From Siphonodentalium dalli (lineage: Eukaryota; Mollusca; Scaphopoda; Gadilida; Siphonodentaliidae), in assembly GCA_032622095.1 (NCBI GenBank), contig CP136063.1, positions 267,833,426-267,897,425 on the forward strand: 64,000 nt of DNA, in the 5' to 3' direction. Positions 12,745 through 23,636 of this stretch are shown here, in pieces; positions within the stretch are counted from its first letter, which is position 1, and each line of letters opens with the position of its first letter. The translations under genes were made by a program, and so were the position numbers. Below the pieces are notes generated by a model. That model made no database searches and had not been told where the DNA came from. It saw only the letters and a list, made by a program, of their open reading frames with translations.

Positions 12745-13134
12745 AAGTAGTACAGGGGCGCCGGAAGAGGGGGGGGGCAGAGGGGGCAGCTGACCCCCTG
12801 CCCTTGACCAAGAGGGGCGAGCGGGGGCAGGACTTGCCCTTTTTCTGGAGACAGAAAATGCTTTTTGTGTGTTTAATCTCGTGTTTTTTATAGCAAAATA
12901 TGAGTTTTTGGGTCCAAATACCACCAATTTCACAAGGAATATTAATTTTTTGTCAATTTTATCACAAAACGGCCATAAAAACCGACAAATACCATTAAAA
13001 TAGGGATTTCTGCCACAATGAATTTATGGTTATTTTCCCGAGTTTGCGGAGAAATGTCCTTTTTTGCGGAAAAGTGCCCTTTTGTAGGCTCTGCCCCCCT
13101 GCCCTTAGATGCTTCCGGCGCCCCTGAAGTAGTA
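12745..13134. mobile_element. hAT-type MITE with perfect 8-bp target duplication
   Basis: The element spans 12753-13126 (374 bp). Its ends are CAGGGGCGCCGGAAG and the exact inverse CTTCCGGCGCCCCTG. Both sides carry AAGTAGTA (12745-12752 and 13127-13134). CAGGG-type ends with an 8-bp duplication are the signature of hAT DNA transposons. The subterminal regions are G-rich or C-rich and inverted. No transposase ORF, so it depends on a transposase made elsewhere. The clean duplication suggests a fairly recent insertion. Confidence 0.92.
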
Positions 13135-13306
13135 AACAAGAAAGTTAAGCAAATTCACGAATGTGCCTCAAAGTAGTAATAGTTGAAGGGAATCGATCAC
13201 TTACATAGAAAACACCGTCGTATAGGCTGCTGATCAGAAGGTGTGCCATCGAAATTTACAACAAGTAACATGTTCGCCCCAACTAGCAGAAAGTCTTGGT
13301 GACTAC

Positions 13307-14303
13307 TGTATCCAATAATGAACAACTCTATATCCAATAATAAACAACTCTATATCCAATAATAAACAACTCTATATCCAATAATAAACAACCCTATATC
13401 CAATAATAAACAACTCTGTATCCAATAATGAACAACTCTATATCCAATAATAAACAACTCTATATCCAATAATAAACAACCCTATATCCAATAATAAACA
13501 ACTCTGTATCCAATAATGAACAACTCTATATCCAATAATAAACAACTCTATATCCAATAATAAACAACCCTATATCCAATAATAAACAACTCTACATCCA
13601 ATAATGAACAACTCTATATCCAATAATAAACAACTCTATATCCAATAATAAACAACCCTATATCCAATAATAAACAACCCTATATCCAATAATAAACAAC
13701 TCTACATCCAATAATAAACAACTCTATATCCAATAATAAACAACTCTATATCCAAAAATAAACAACCCTATATCCAATAATAAACAACTCTACATCCAAT
13801 AATAAACAACTCTATATCCAATAATAAACAACTCTATATCCAATAATAAACAACTCTATATCCAATAATAAACAACTCTATATCCAATAATAAACAACTC
13901 TATATCCAATAATAAACAACTCTATATCCAATAATAAACAACTCTATATCCAATAATAAACAACTCTATATCCAATAATAAACAACTCTATATCCAATAA
14001 TAAACAACTCTATATCCAATAATAAACAACTCTATATCCAATAATAAACAACCCTATATCCAATAATAAACAACTCTACATCCAATAATAAACAACTTTA
14101 TATCCAATAATAAACAACTCTATATCCAATAATAAACAACTCTATATCCAATAATAAACAACTCTGTATCCAATAATAAACAACTCTATATCCAATAATA
14201 AACAACTCTATATCCAATAATAAACAACTCTGTATCCAATAATAAACAACTCTATATCCAATAATAAACAACTCTATATCCAATAATAAACAACTCTATA
14301 TCC
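13307..14303. repeat. 22-bp minisatellite, about 45 units
   Basis: The units consist of TCCAATAATAAACAACTCTA plus TA. Variants (CCCTATA, CTGTATC, CTACATC, AATGAACA) recur every four to five units in the first 500 bp, showing block amplification. Minus-strand ORFs here are repeat artefacts. Confidence 0.95.
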
Positions 14304-14349
14304 TGCATACCCTGACAAATTCCTTATTATACAGGATGTGTGCACATAT

Positions 14350-14770
14350 GTGACCCGCCATATAAAATCCAGTCGTAAGTTGGGATTTTTTTTACCCTGT
14401 GCCAATGCATTCTCTTATATATGCGAGTCGACCATAGGTCGCCTCGCATATATAAGAGAATGCATTGGCCTAACAATTTTTTACAATTTTAATAATTTTT
14501 TCTTGTATTCTTTAACAATTTTATAATTTCACCCATACAGAGCCCCAGACAAACATGAGCAGACGACACTCTTCAATATGCTTCTATAATATGTGTGGGG
14601 CTCCCTGCAGGGTAATGGATGTTTTTATTTTATTTTATGTCCTTAAAATTGTAAGAAACATTTATTTAAAAAAAATGATAAAGAATTGTTAGGCCAATGC
14701 ATTCTCTTATATGTGCGAGGCGACATATTGTCGACTCGCATATATAAGAGAATGCATTGGCACAGGGTAA
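14350..14770. mobile_element. Double-hairpin MITE, copy 2 (complete)
   Basis: Both ends carry a hairpin of about 65-70 nt. Arm GCCAATGCATTCTCTTATAT, a loop region with GTCGACCATAGGTCGCC or a variant, and arm ATATAAGAGAATGCATTGGC form each one. The left hairpin starts after ACCCTGT at 14393 and the right ends in ACAGGGTAA at 14770. The inner borders CCTAACAATTTTTTA and GAATTGTTAGG are also inverted. A leader GTGACCCGCCATATAAAATC (14350 on) precedes this copy and the copy at 52538. No coding capacity. Confidence 0.8.
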
Positions 14771-15128
14771 ATGTCCAGTAACTCGAGATTACCGACGCTT
14801 TACCTAAAACAAAGTGATACTGTCGTGAAGAGAAAACAAGGAAAATGAAAAGACACAACAAGATATGAAGAATATAAATCAACCCCGTTTTCGATGATAA
14901 GTAGACAACCGGGACCCCCTCCCCAACGCAATACTGGCAACCATGATACCACCTTCCCTATCAACAATCGTATGTGTTCCTACTTTCGGTAAAATGTTTG
15001 GACTGAAATGGTCATAAGTTGAGAAATTTCAAGGACATGGTGTATTCTGCTGAAACTCGTTAGCGGTTGGTTGGAACACTTGAGGTAAAAATTGGAAAAT
15101 TCCAACCAGCATAGAAAGCAACATTGAA
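14771..15128. other. Unassigned stretch
   Basis: Sequence between two MITE copies. No ORF motif or repeat recognised. Confidence 0.35.
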
Positions 15129-15310
15129 GACCCTGTGTCAATGCATTCTCTTATATTTGCCAGTCGACCATAGGTAGCCTCGCATACGTTAGAGAATCCA
15201 TAGGCCTAACAAATAATAATGTTTAAAAAAAAAAATTTTGACACTCTTTAAATTTTTTTATCATTTTTAAAAATATTGTTTTCTTACATTTTATAACAAT
15301 TTTTAATTAG
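15129..15310. mobile_element. Decayed double-hairpin MITE, left half
   Basis: ACCCTGTGTCAATGCATTCT, a GTCGACCATAGGTAGCCTCG loop and AGAGAATCCATAGGCCTAAC match the left hairpin of copy 2 with several substitutions. The right end is not recognisable. Confidence 0.6.
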
Positions 15311-15388
15311 TTAAATTGTATTTTAACGTCGTTTATCAGGGCGAGAAGACACGGGATATAAATCAGCGGAATACAGTAACAGACAGTT

Positions 15389-16240
15389 AGTGATGATGAT
15401 GATGATGTTGATGGTGATGCTGCTGATTATTATAACGATACCGACGATGATGATGTTGATGATGGTGACGAAAATGACAGTGATGGCGAAGATGATTAGT
15501 ATGGCGATGATGTCTGATGGTGATGATGACGATGATGGTTATGGTGGTGACGATGATTATGATGATGATATATATATATGATTGCGATGATGATAACGAT
15601 GACAATAACGACGGTGACGTCGACGATTATGACAATAACGACGATGACGATGACGACGGCGACGACGACGATGGTGAATATTTTGGTTATCATGATAACG
15701 ATGATGATGGCGATGATTATGACGATGATGTTATGATGATGCTTATGGTGACGATGATGATGATGCTGATGCTGATGGTGGTGGTTGTGGCGACTATGAC
15801 TACGACGGTGACGACGATGATGGTGATGATGATGACGAGGAGGGGGAGGAGGAGGACGTTGACGACGACGTTGACGATGATGGTGACGATGACGATGAGG
15901 AGGAGGACGTTGACGACGACGTTGACGATGATGATGACGATGATGATGACGATGATGATGATGATGATGACGAGGAGGGGGAGGAGGAGGACGTTGACGA
16001 CGACGTTGACGATGATGGTGACGATGACGATAAGGAGGAGGACGTTGACGACGACGTTGACGATGATGGTGACGATGACGATGAGGAGGAGGACGTTGAC
16101 GACGACGTTGACGATGATGATGACGATGATGATGACGATGATGATGATGAAGATGATCATGAAGATGATGATGATGGCGAGGATGATGATGATAATGGCG
16201 ACGGTGATAATGATGATGATGATGATGAAGATGATGATGC
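15389..16240. repeat. Cryptic GAT/GAC trinucleotide repeat
   Basis: About 850 bp of imperfect GATGATGAC-type repeat. From 15835 to 16130 longer blocks containing GAGGAGGAGGACGTTGACG recur several times, so there is a second-order duplication. All ORFs here (poly-Asp, poly-Met or poly-His) are low-complexity artefacts present in several frames of both strands. Confidence 0.9.
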
Positions 16241-16402
16241 TTGTAGTACAAATATACACCTCTGCCATATGAAAATGGCAAGCCAGACAACAGTGGCCGC
16301 CTTTTGTAAATATATGTATTTTTGTTAACTAATTAGTATACTCTGTATTCGAGAAATGAGTATATCAGGTATTGAACGAAACTATATCTCAATACATGAC
16401 GG

Positions 16403-18275
16403 GGGTGTGACTAATTAGTGCCCGGGCAGGTCCGGGTGTTCTCGTGGGCCCGCAGACAGTCTAATGTGATGCCACATGGTAGTAGGATACAGAATAAGCA
16501 TATATTGTGAAAATTGACTTGCTGTGTCGTCCACCGGCGGGTTTATTAACCATTTAAATGCCGATATTGACTAAAAGAACCCGGGAGAGCCCAGACGGAC
16601 GCATATACCCGACCATATTATATATTGATGACTAATGGTAGCGAGGCACTTACTAAAGGTATATATTGCAAATATTGACTCGCTATCTCGCTCGCAGCCG
16701 GCTTCATTAACCCCTTAAATGACGATATGCGCCAGAAGAACATGGCGCAAGCCCGGGCACGCCCGGGCAGGCCCTGGTGATCTCGTGGACCCGCAGACAG
16801 TCTAATATGATGTCATATGGTAGTAGGATACAGAATAAGCATATATTATGAAAATTGACTTGCTGTGTCGTCCACCGGCGGGTTTATTAACCATTTAAAT
16901 GCCGATATTGACTAAAAGAACCCGGAGAGCCCAGACGGACGCATAGACCCGACCATATTATATATTGATGACTAATGGTTGCGAGGCACTTACTAAAGGT
17001 ATATTGCAAATATTGACTCGCTATCTCGTTCGCGGCCGGCTTCATTAACCCCTTAAATGACGATATGTGCCAGAAGACCATGGCGCAAGCCCGGGCACGC
17101 CCGGGCACGCCCTGGTGGTCGCATGGGCCCGCAGACAGTCTAATATGATGTCATATGGTAGTCGGATACAGAATAAGCATATATTTTGAAAATTGACTTG
17201 CTGTGTCGTCCACCGGCGGGTTTATTAACCCTCTAAATATCGATATTAACTAAAAGAACCCGGGAGAGACCGGACGGACACAGAAACCTGATAATATTAT
17301 ATATTGATGACTAATGGTAGCGAGGCACTTACTAAAGGTATATTGCAAATATTGACTCGCTATCTCGTTCGCCGTCGGCTTCATTAACCCCTTAAATAAC
17401 GATATGAGCCAGAAGAACGCGGCGCAAGCCCGGGCCCACCCGGGCAGGCCCTGGTGGTCTCATATGCCCGCAGACAGTCTAATATGATGTCATATGGTAG
17501 TCGGATACAGAATAAGCATATATTTTGAAAATTGACTTGCTGTGTCGTCCACCGGCGGGTTTATTAACCCTCTAAATATCGATATTAACTAAACAAACCC
17601 GGGAGAGACCGGACGGACACAGAAACCTGATAATATTATATATTGATGACTAATGGTAGCGAGGCACTTACTAAAGGTATATTGCAAATATTACTCGCTA
17701 TCTCGTTCGCCGTCGGCTTCATTAACCCCTTAAATAACGATATGAGCCAGAAGAACGCGGCAAGCCCGGGTAAGCCCGGACAGGCCCTGGCTGCCTCCTG
17801 AACCCGCGGACAGTCTAATATGATTCCGTACGGTAGTAGGATTCTGAATAAGCGTTTACTTGCTGTGTCATCAACCTGCGGGTTTATTAACACTTTAAAT
17901 GCCGATATTAACTTAAAGAACCCGGGAGAGCCTCGACTGACACAGCGACCCGATCATATTATATATTGATGAATAATGGGATCGAGGCACTTACTAAAGG
18001 TATATTGCAAATATTGACTCGCTATTTCGTTCGCGGCCGGCTTTATTAATCCCTTAAATGACGATATGCACCAAGAGAGCACGGGAAAGCCCGGGCAAGT
18101 CCGGGCAGGCCCTGATGGCCTCATGGGCCCGCGGACAGTCTAATATGATGTCGTATGGTAGTAGGATATATACAGAATAAGCATAGATTATGAAAATTGA
18201 CTTGCTGTGTCGTCCACCGGCGGGTTAATTAACCATTTAAATGCCGATATTAACTAGAAGAACCCTGGAGACTTC
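16403..18275 (+). repeat. Left arm: dimeric ~340-bp satellite array
   Basis: Each ~340-bp unit is two related ~170-bp halves. One carries GCAGACAGTCTAATATGATG and CCACCGGCGGGTTTATTAAC. The other carries CATATTATATATTGATGACT and the CCGGCTTCATTAACCCCTTA segment. The halves align throughout (ATGGTAG, ATATATT, ATTGACT, ATTAACC, TTAAATG, CGATAT, AAGAAC in the same order), so they descend from one monomer. Anchor sites lie near 16445, 16790, 17128, 17469, 17802 and 18128. Confidence 0.9.
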
Positions 18276-19519
18276 TCGGGTTTGGCGATATACCACGTAC
18301 ACGGGGTGAACTACGGGAATAAATAATAAGGTTTTAGAGAACTTATAAACTTTATTTCATCTAAACGGCACTATCAGTAAATAAAAAAAAAAAATATATA
18401 TATATATATATCACATCACCTTGAAACATTTTATACATAAATATATTTGCAAGTAAAAATCATACTGTGCACAACATTTCCCGGAAATAGAATCGCTTGA
18501 ATGATATTACTATAATGGAGACAGAAGTACGATAACAAAACTCCATCCAAATAATTGTCATTTCAATTTCAGAAATGAAACTATGCGTCATGCATAATTT
18601 ATATTCCATTAATCTCTATATTTTCCCTTTTGGTAAGTTATAGAACTTAAAATTGCAGGACATTTTGTCCGAGAAAAACAGAATAGCTATCTTCAAATAA
18701 GTTGTTCTGTGTATAGATCAGTTAAAATTTCTAAATTCTCAAATAAACAGAATATTTGTGTATACGCGTATAATTTCCAGGAATGTTCGGGAAACAATAT
18801 GTACATGATAGTATAAAAGCACTTATGGGGAAAACTCACAACAGCTGAAACGAAAAATGTCCACCAACAGTACTATATAAGCCACACATATATACACGTG
18901 TTTGCAATATAGGGCAAATGAATATAATTTTGTCAAATTGTTTAGAACATTTCCCGGAAATCTAATCACTCGAACTTCCATATATATGTGTATTTTCGAA
19001 AGATTTATCGGACATTTTCAAATGTTTACAGTTAACAAAGGATGCTAAAACTAGTTAGTAACAATTGGGTGATTGGCGGAATGTTCATATGTTAAACTTC
19101 AAGAGTGATTGATTTCTAACTAATTTGTTTCTCACAGTTCGTGCATATATGATTTCCAGGAATGTTCATGAAACAATTTATGAATAATATATAACAAGCA
19201 AAACAAATATGAGAACCACAAGATATATAACAATCATACCTACTAATAGCACAATTGAAAGTATAATATATACATACACGTGAATAGATATATAATTCAA
19301 AACTTTTTCAAACTGTTTGCATAGTTCTACCCAATAACATAGCTTTCTGCACAAGGTCTTCGTCAGTGATGATATATCATCACTGATGAAGGCCTGATGC
19401 CGAAAGCTATGTTATTGAACAGATCTAACTAGATGTGCATCTACTACACGGCCCCTGTCTTAGTGGGTGACCCATGGTGTGCTAGATGTTTGCAATATTG
19501 TATAAGAATGGTATCGCTT
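18276..19519. other. Unique centre of the fold-back element
   Basis: AT-rich, with a short poly-A and (AT)n run at 18384-18412. No transposase-like ORF. A strong hairpin lies at 19332-19417, with arms CAATAACATAGCTTTC and GAAAGCTATGTTATTG and the inner stem CAGTGATGATATATCATCAC. Confidence 0.6.
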
Positions 19520-20582
19520 ATGCCCGGGCTTGCGCCATGTTCTTCTGGCGCATATCGTCATTTAAGGGGTTAATGAAGCCGGCGCGAACGAGATAGCGAG
19601 TCAATATTTGCAATATATACCTTTAGTAAGTGCCTCGCTACCATTAGTCATCAATATATAATATGGTCGGGTCTATGCGTCCGTCTGGGCTCTCCGGGTT
19701 CTTTTAGTCAATATCGGCATTTAAATGGTTAATAAACCCGCCGGTGGACGACACAGCAAGTCAATTTTCCTAATATATGCTTATTATGTATCCTACTACC
19801 ATATGGCATCATATTAGACTGTCTGCGGGCCCATGAGACCACCAAGACCTGCCCGGGCGTGCCCGGGCTTGCGCCATGTTCTTCTGGCGCATATCGTCAT
19901 TTAAGGGGTTAATGAAGCCGGCCGCGAACGAGATAGCGAGTCAATATTTGCAATATATACCTTTATTAAGTGCCTCGCTACCATTAGTCATCAATATATA
20001 ATATGGTCGGGTCTATGCGTCCGTCTGGGCTCTCCCGGGTTCTTTTAGTCAATATCGGCATTTAAATGGTTAATAAACCCGCCGGTGGACGACACAGCAA
20101 GTCAATTTTCCTAATATATGCTTATTATGTATCCTACTACCATATGGCATCATATTAGACTGCCTGCGGGCCCATGAGACCACCAAGACCTGCCCGGGCG
20201 TGCTGTGCCCGGGCTTGCGCCATGTTCTTCTGGCGCATATCGTCATTTAAGGGGTTAATGAAGCCGGCCGCGAACGAGATAGCGAGTCAATATTTGCAAT
20301 ATATACCTTTAGTAAGTGCCTCGCTACCATTAGTCATCAATATATAATATGGTCGGGTCTATGCGTCCGTCTGGGCTCTCCCGGGTTCTTTTAGTCAATA
20401 TCGGCATTTAAATGGTTAATAAACCCGCCGGTGGACGACACAGCAAGTCAATTTTCCTAATATATGCTTATTCCGTATCCTACTACCATATGGCATCATA
20501 TTAGACTGTCTGCGGGCCCATGAGACCACCAAGACCTGCCCGGGCGTGCCCGGGCTTGCCCGGGCACTAATTAGTCACACCG
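19520..20582 (-). repeat. Right arm: same satellite units, inverted
   Basis: Three ~340-bp dimers in reverse orientation, with ATTAGACTGTCTGCGGGCCC anchors near 19815, 20157 and 20503. They are nearly identical to one another and closest to the outermost left-arm units, consistent with recent copying between units. Confidence 0.9.
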
Positions 20583-20590
20583 CATGAGGG

Positions 20591-21025
20591 TTATCAAATC
20601 ATATACAAATTATTAGCAGTAAACTCGTCTATAGCATAATAGATATGGTTGGATGCATTTATTTCGTTGAGAAATCCTGCGATGGAAATGCCATCGTAAT
20701 ACATCTTCGGGAGCGAAATAATTCCCCCTAGCATTGTAGATTTTGCGCACGAAGTAAAAATGTGTTTCATTAATAAAGGGAGATACCCCGGCAATCACAT
20801 ACCGGAATATTATCCTTTGATATCAGAAACGTGTGCGTACATGTAAGCAGTGAGTGTCCAATATTGTGAGAATAACATATTCCTTTCGTGAACTGAGATG
20901 ATGTTGAATTTCACAAACATCTGATTGAGTCTCATAATTTATTTGAATGCATGTACACTGTACAGTGTATCCCAACTTAACTGCCATATGGATTTCACAT
21001 ATTTATTAACACATGTGCTTTTATA
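20591..21025. other. Unassigned stretch
   Basis: Two overlapping short minus-strand ORFs without motifs. Nothing called. Confidence 0.35.
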
Positions 21026-21425
21026 GGGGTACTGTACACTACATCTGGCCATTTATGGGATCATCTGTTATTATACTTCTTTTCTTTAAACATATTTTAT
21101 TTGTAATAATACAAAGTGGATTGGGGCACAAGTTACATAACTTAATGAGCCCCTCTACAGTATACATTGTTACAAAATTACATAATTGACAAAGTGGCAC
21201 AATAAGTAACTTATTTACAGCTGTGTGGAATGTGAGAGAATGGTGACTGGTGAAGGATGATCTTGCGGATCGTTAGGAAAGGATGATGTAAGGTGGTGGG
21301 GGTGCCAACGTCGATTGTGTTTATTTAAAACATTGTTATGGCCGAGCAAGTACCAGGTCGAAAAAAGCAATAAACAACAATAAACATATTTATGTCCTAC
21401 TTATTAATTAAGTTAATATCATTTG

Positions 21426-22664
21426 TCAGAAACGTTTAGTTTCCGTAATACAATGTTGTACTATTTTGAACAATTTCACATTTTGTTTTATATCTATGTT
21501 TTGGAAGCCAGAAAGTAAATCATTCATATGTGTTAATTTGAGTCCTTCTCTGTGTAGCGAATGATACATTTCTATTCGTTCTGATTGGTACATGGAACAC
21601 ATGAAAAGGTAATGATATGCATCTTCGCATTGGTTGCCGCATGCGCAACGTGGGCTGTCAGATATGTAGTTTTGGAATTTATCAGACTTTAGATCACTGC
21701 AATAGTTCCGCAATTTTGCGTGAAGTACGTTACATTGCCTGCATCCCGTGTAGAAATACCTCGGGGGTCTAGTGACGGGGTCGATTATTCTAAGATACGT
21801 TTTGAAATCTGAAATTGTGGGGGCATCGGTTATTACGGACGGCATGTCATTCCACGCTTTTATGGTTGAAGGGAAAAATGACTTTTTGTAATTCTCAGTG
21901 TTACTGAAATATGTGTAAAATTTTTCGGGATATCTGAATTCATACTCTGATATGTCAGCTATTCTGGGTGGTAATATGTTTGTGAGATAAATAGGGGCAT
22001 TCCGATTGATAGTGTTGTACATAGTTTGTAATTTGTGTAATTCACCTCTCCTCCTCAGTGGGGGCCAGCCTACTTCTTTCATTGTGTTTATATCAGAGAC
22101 TGATCGTGTGAGTCCACTGACTATTCTGGCTGCATCAATGTGTAACCGTTCAAGTTTATCCATTTGATATTTAGGTGCATTTGCCCATACTACATCGGCA
22201 TAATCGTATAATGGTAAAATATACGTTTTATATATGTTTTCTAGGGTCTTCCTATCGAGCTGGTATTTAAATCTTCTTAGTTGTGATAAACGCGAGGCTA
22301 TTCTTTTAATAGTTGCATTGATATGATTGTTCCATGACATATTTGATTGGAGTTCAAGACCGAGGTGTTTATGTGTCTCAACAAACGATATAGTATCATT
22401 ATTAAAGGTTAAATTAGGAGTATCGCCGGATGTGCCAGTCAAAGAGTACGACATGCCCATCGTTTTTGATGGATTAAAATTGACTAGCCAATTGTTTGGC
22501 CATCTTGATATGTTTTCAAGATCCTTGTTCATGGTTTGCGCCAATTCATTTAGGTCGTGGTGCTCGTTAGTAATGCAAGTGTCGTCAGCGTACATTCTCG
22601 TAACAGAACAGATGTTGTCTGCTAAATCATTGATGTAAACCAAAAATAGAAAAGGGCCTAGGAT
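21426..22664 (-). pseudogene. LINE ORF part 3: RT active site, thumb and C-terminal Cys/His region
   Basis: Continues the frame of part 2 after the TAA. The YADD active site lies about 30 residues in (22582-22592), followed by the primer-grip and thumb region (KHLGLELQSNMSW, LPLYDYADVVW). A C-terminal segment with WNDMPSVI, then Cys-x6-Cys-x4 spacing and a CACGNQCEDAYHYLFMC knuckle, follows before the stop at 21426. A similar Cys/His tail of another family lies at 37938-38360. The active site is intact, so the only loss in the polymerase half is the stop at 22665. The region from 21425 down to 21076 is 3' UTR. Confidence 0.9.
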
Positions 22665-23636
22665 TTAGCCTTGTGGCACGCCCGATGGGATGATCTCATA
22701 GCTAGAAAAGCTGTTGTTAACTAATATGCGCTGCTGTCGGTTATTTAAATAGCCTCCTAGCCATTTCAAAGATTTACCACGAACTCCATAACTTGAAAGT
22801 TTATGTATTAGTCCCCTGTGCCAAACTCTCTCGAATGCCTTTGATTTATCACAAAAAATAGAACATGTATACAGTCCATTGTCGAGAGATTGACACAGGT
22901 GATTGTATAGATCTATGAGTTGATGAGAAGTGCTTTGCCCTGGCATGAAACCCGATTGACGTAAGAATAGTAGTTCGTTTTTTTTAAAGAAATCCCTGAT
23001 CTGTTTTAATACAACTTTCTCAAATATTTTTCCCAAGCAGGGTAGAAGGGAAATAGGACGATAGTTCTTGCTATCAGCGGGGTCGTCTTTTTTAAAGATG
23101 GGCACAACATTAGCCTTTTTCCATACAGATGGAAATGTCATGCTATCAAGAGATTTTCTGAAGATTAAAACTAATGGACGAGCAATTGATTCTGCGGTAG
23201 CTAGGAGCATTTTTGCACTAATTCCATCGTAGCCATGGGCTTTGTTTAATTTAAGTGATTTAATTGCCAAAATTATTTCATCTTCGGTGAACTCAAAGTC
23301 CTCCATCTTGTTGTTACAACGAGAATTGGACACAGGTAAACTGTGGTTTGAGTCGTTTATTGATGAGTTAGAAATGAAGCTCTGGTTTAATATGTTAGCC
23401 TTGTCAAGATCATCAGTCGCGTACACGGTTCCATTTACGTTTATGGTATTTATATGGGCATTCGAGCAGTATAGGGGTGGAACATTCGTTGTTTTCTTTT
23501 TACATAGTAGGTAATTCATTAGTTGCCAGAATTCGCGGGGAGATGATGATTCTTTCATGCGGTTTTCCAATTTTTCATCAAATTTCGATTTCGCGAACTT
23601 TTTCATGTTATTTACTTTATTTCGACATTGCTTATA
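22665..23636 (-). pseudogene. LINE ORF part 2: reverse transcriptase, fingers and palm
   Basis: Same element, second frame. From the Met at 23606, residues 121-134 (NKAHGYDGISAKML) form the first reverse-transcriptase block. NYRPISLL (181-188), QSGFMPGQST (217-226), FCDKSKAFERVW (251-262, catalytic Asp253 of motif A) and SGVPQG (308-313) follow. The block is collinear with CR1/L2/Jockey-type polymerases. At 22665-22667 a TAA replaces the Ser usually found in GVPQGS, and the same frame continues immediately as ILGPFLFLVYINDLADN. This is therefore one polymerase broken by one nonsense change. It copies LINE RNA into DNA at the nicked target in intact relatives. Confidence 0.92.

Larger units (their letters stand above)
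16403..20582. mobile_element. 4.18-kb fold-back element with satellite-like inverted arms
   Basis: The left end GTGTGACTAATTAGTGCCCG and the right end CGGGCACTAATTAGTCACAC are exact inverses. CATGACGG (16395-16402) and CATGAGGG (20583-20590) flank it and match at 7 of 8 positions, suggesting an 8-bp target duplication. Each arm is an array of about 340-bp units: about five and a half on the left (16403-18275) and about three, inverted, on the right (19520-20582). The centre (18276-19519) is AT-rich without an ORF above about 60 codons, so the element is non-autonomous. The architecture resembles Foldback-type elements. Superfamily is inferred only weakly from the duplication length. Confidence 0.8.

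Noticed and set aside
15387-16290. Long His-rich, Asp/Met-rich and Ile/Val-rich ORFs on both strands
   Set aside because: All are readings of one GAT/GAC trinucleotide repeat in overlapping frames.
19332-19417. Possible hammerhead ribozyme (CTGATGA ... GAAA on plus, CTGACGA ... GAAA on minus)
   Set aside because: Both core boxes are present, but the GAAA pairs with the opposite TTTC of the palindrome, the stem I partners do not match, and stem II is weak. I prefer a simple palindrome. An in-vitro self-cleavage test or covariance-model search would decide.
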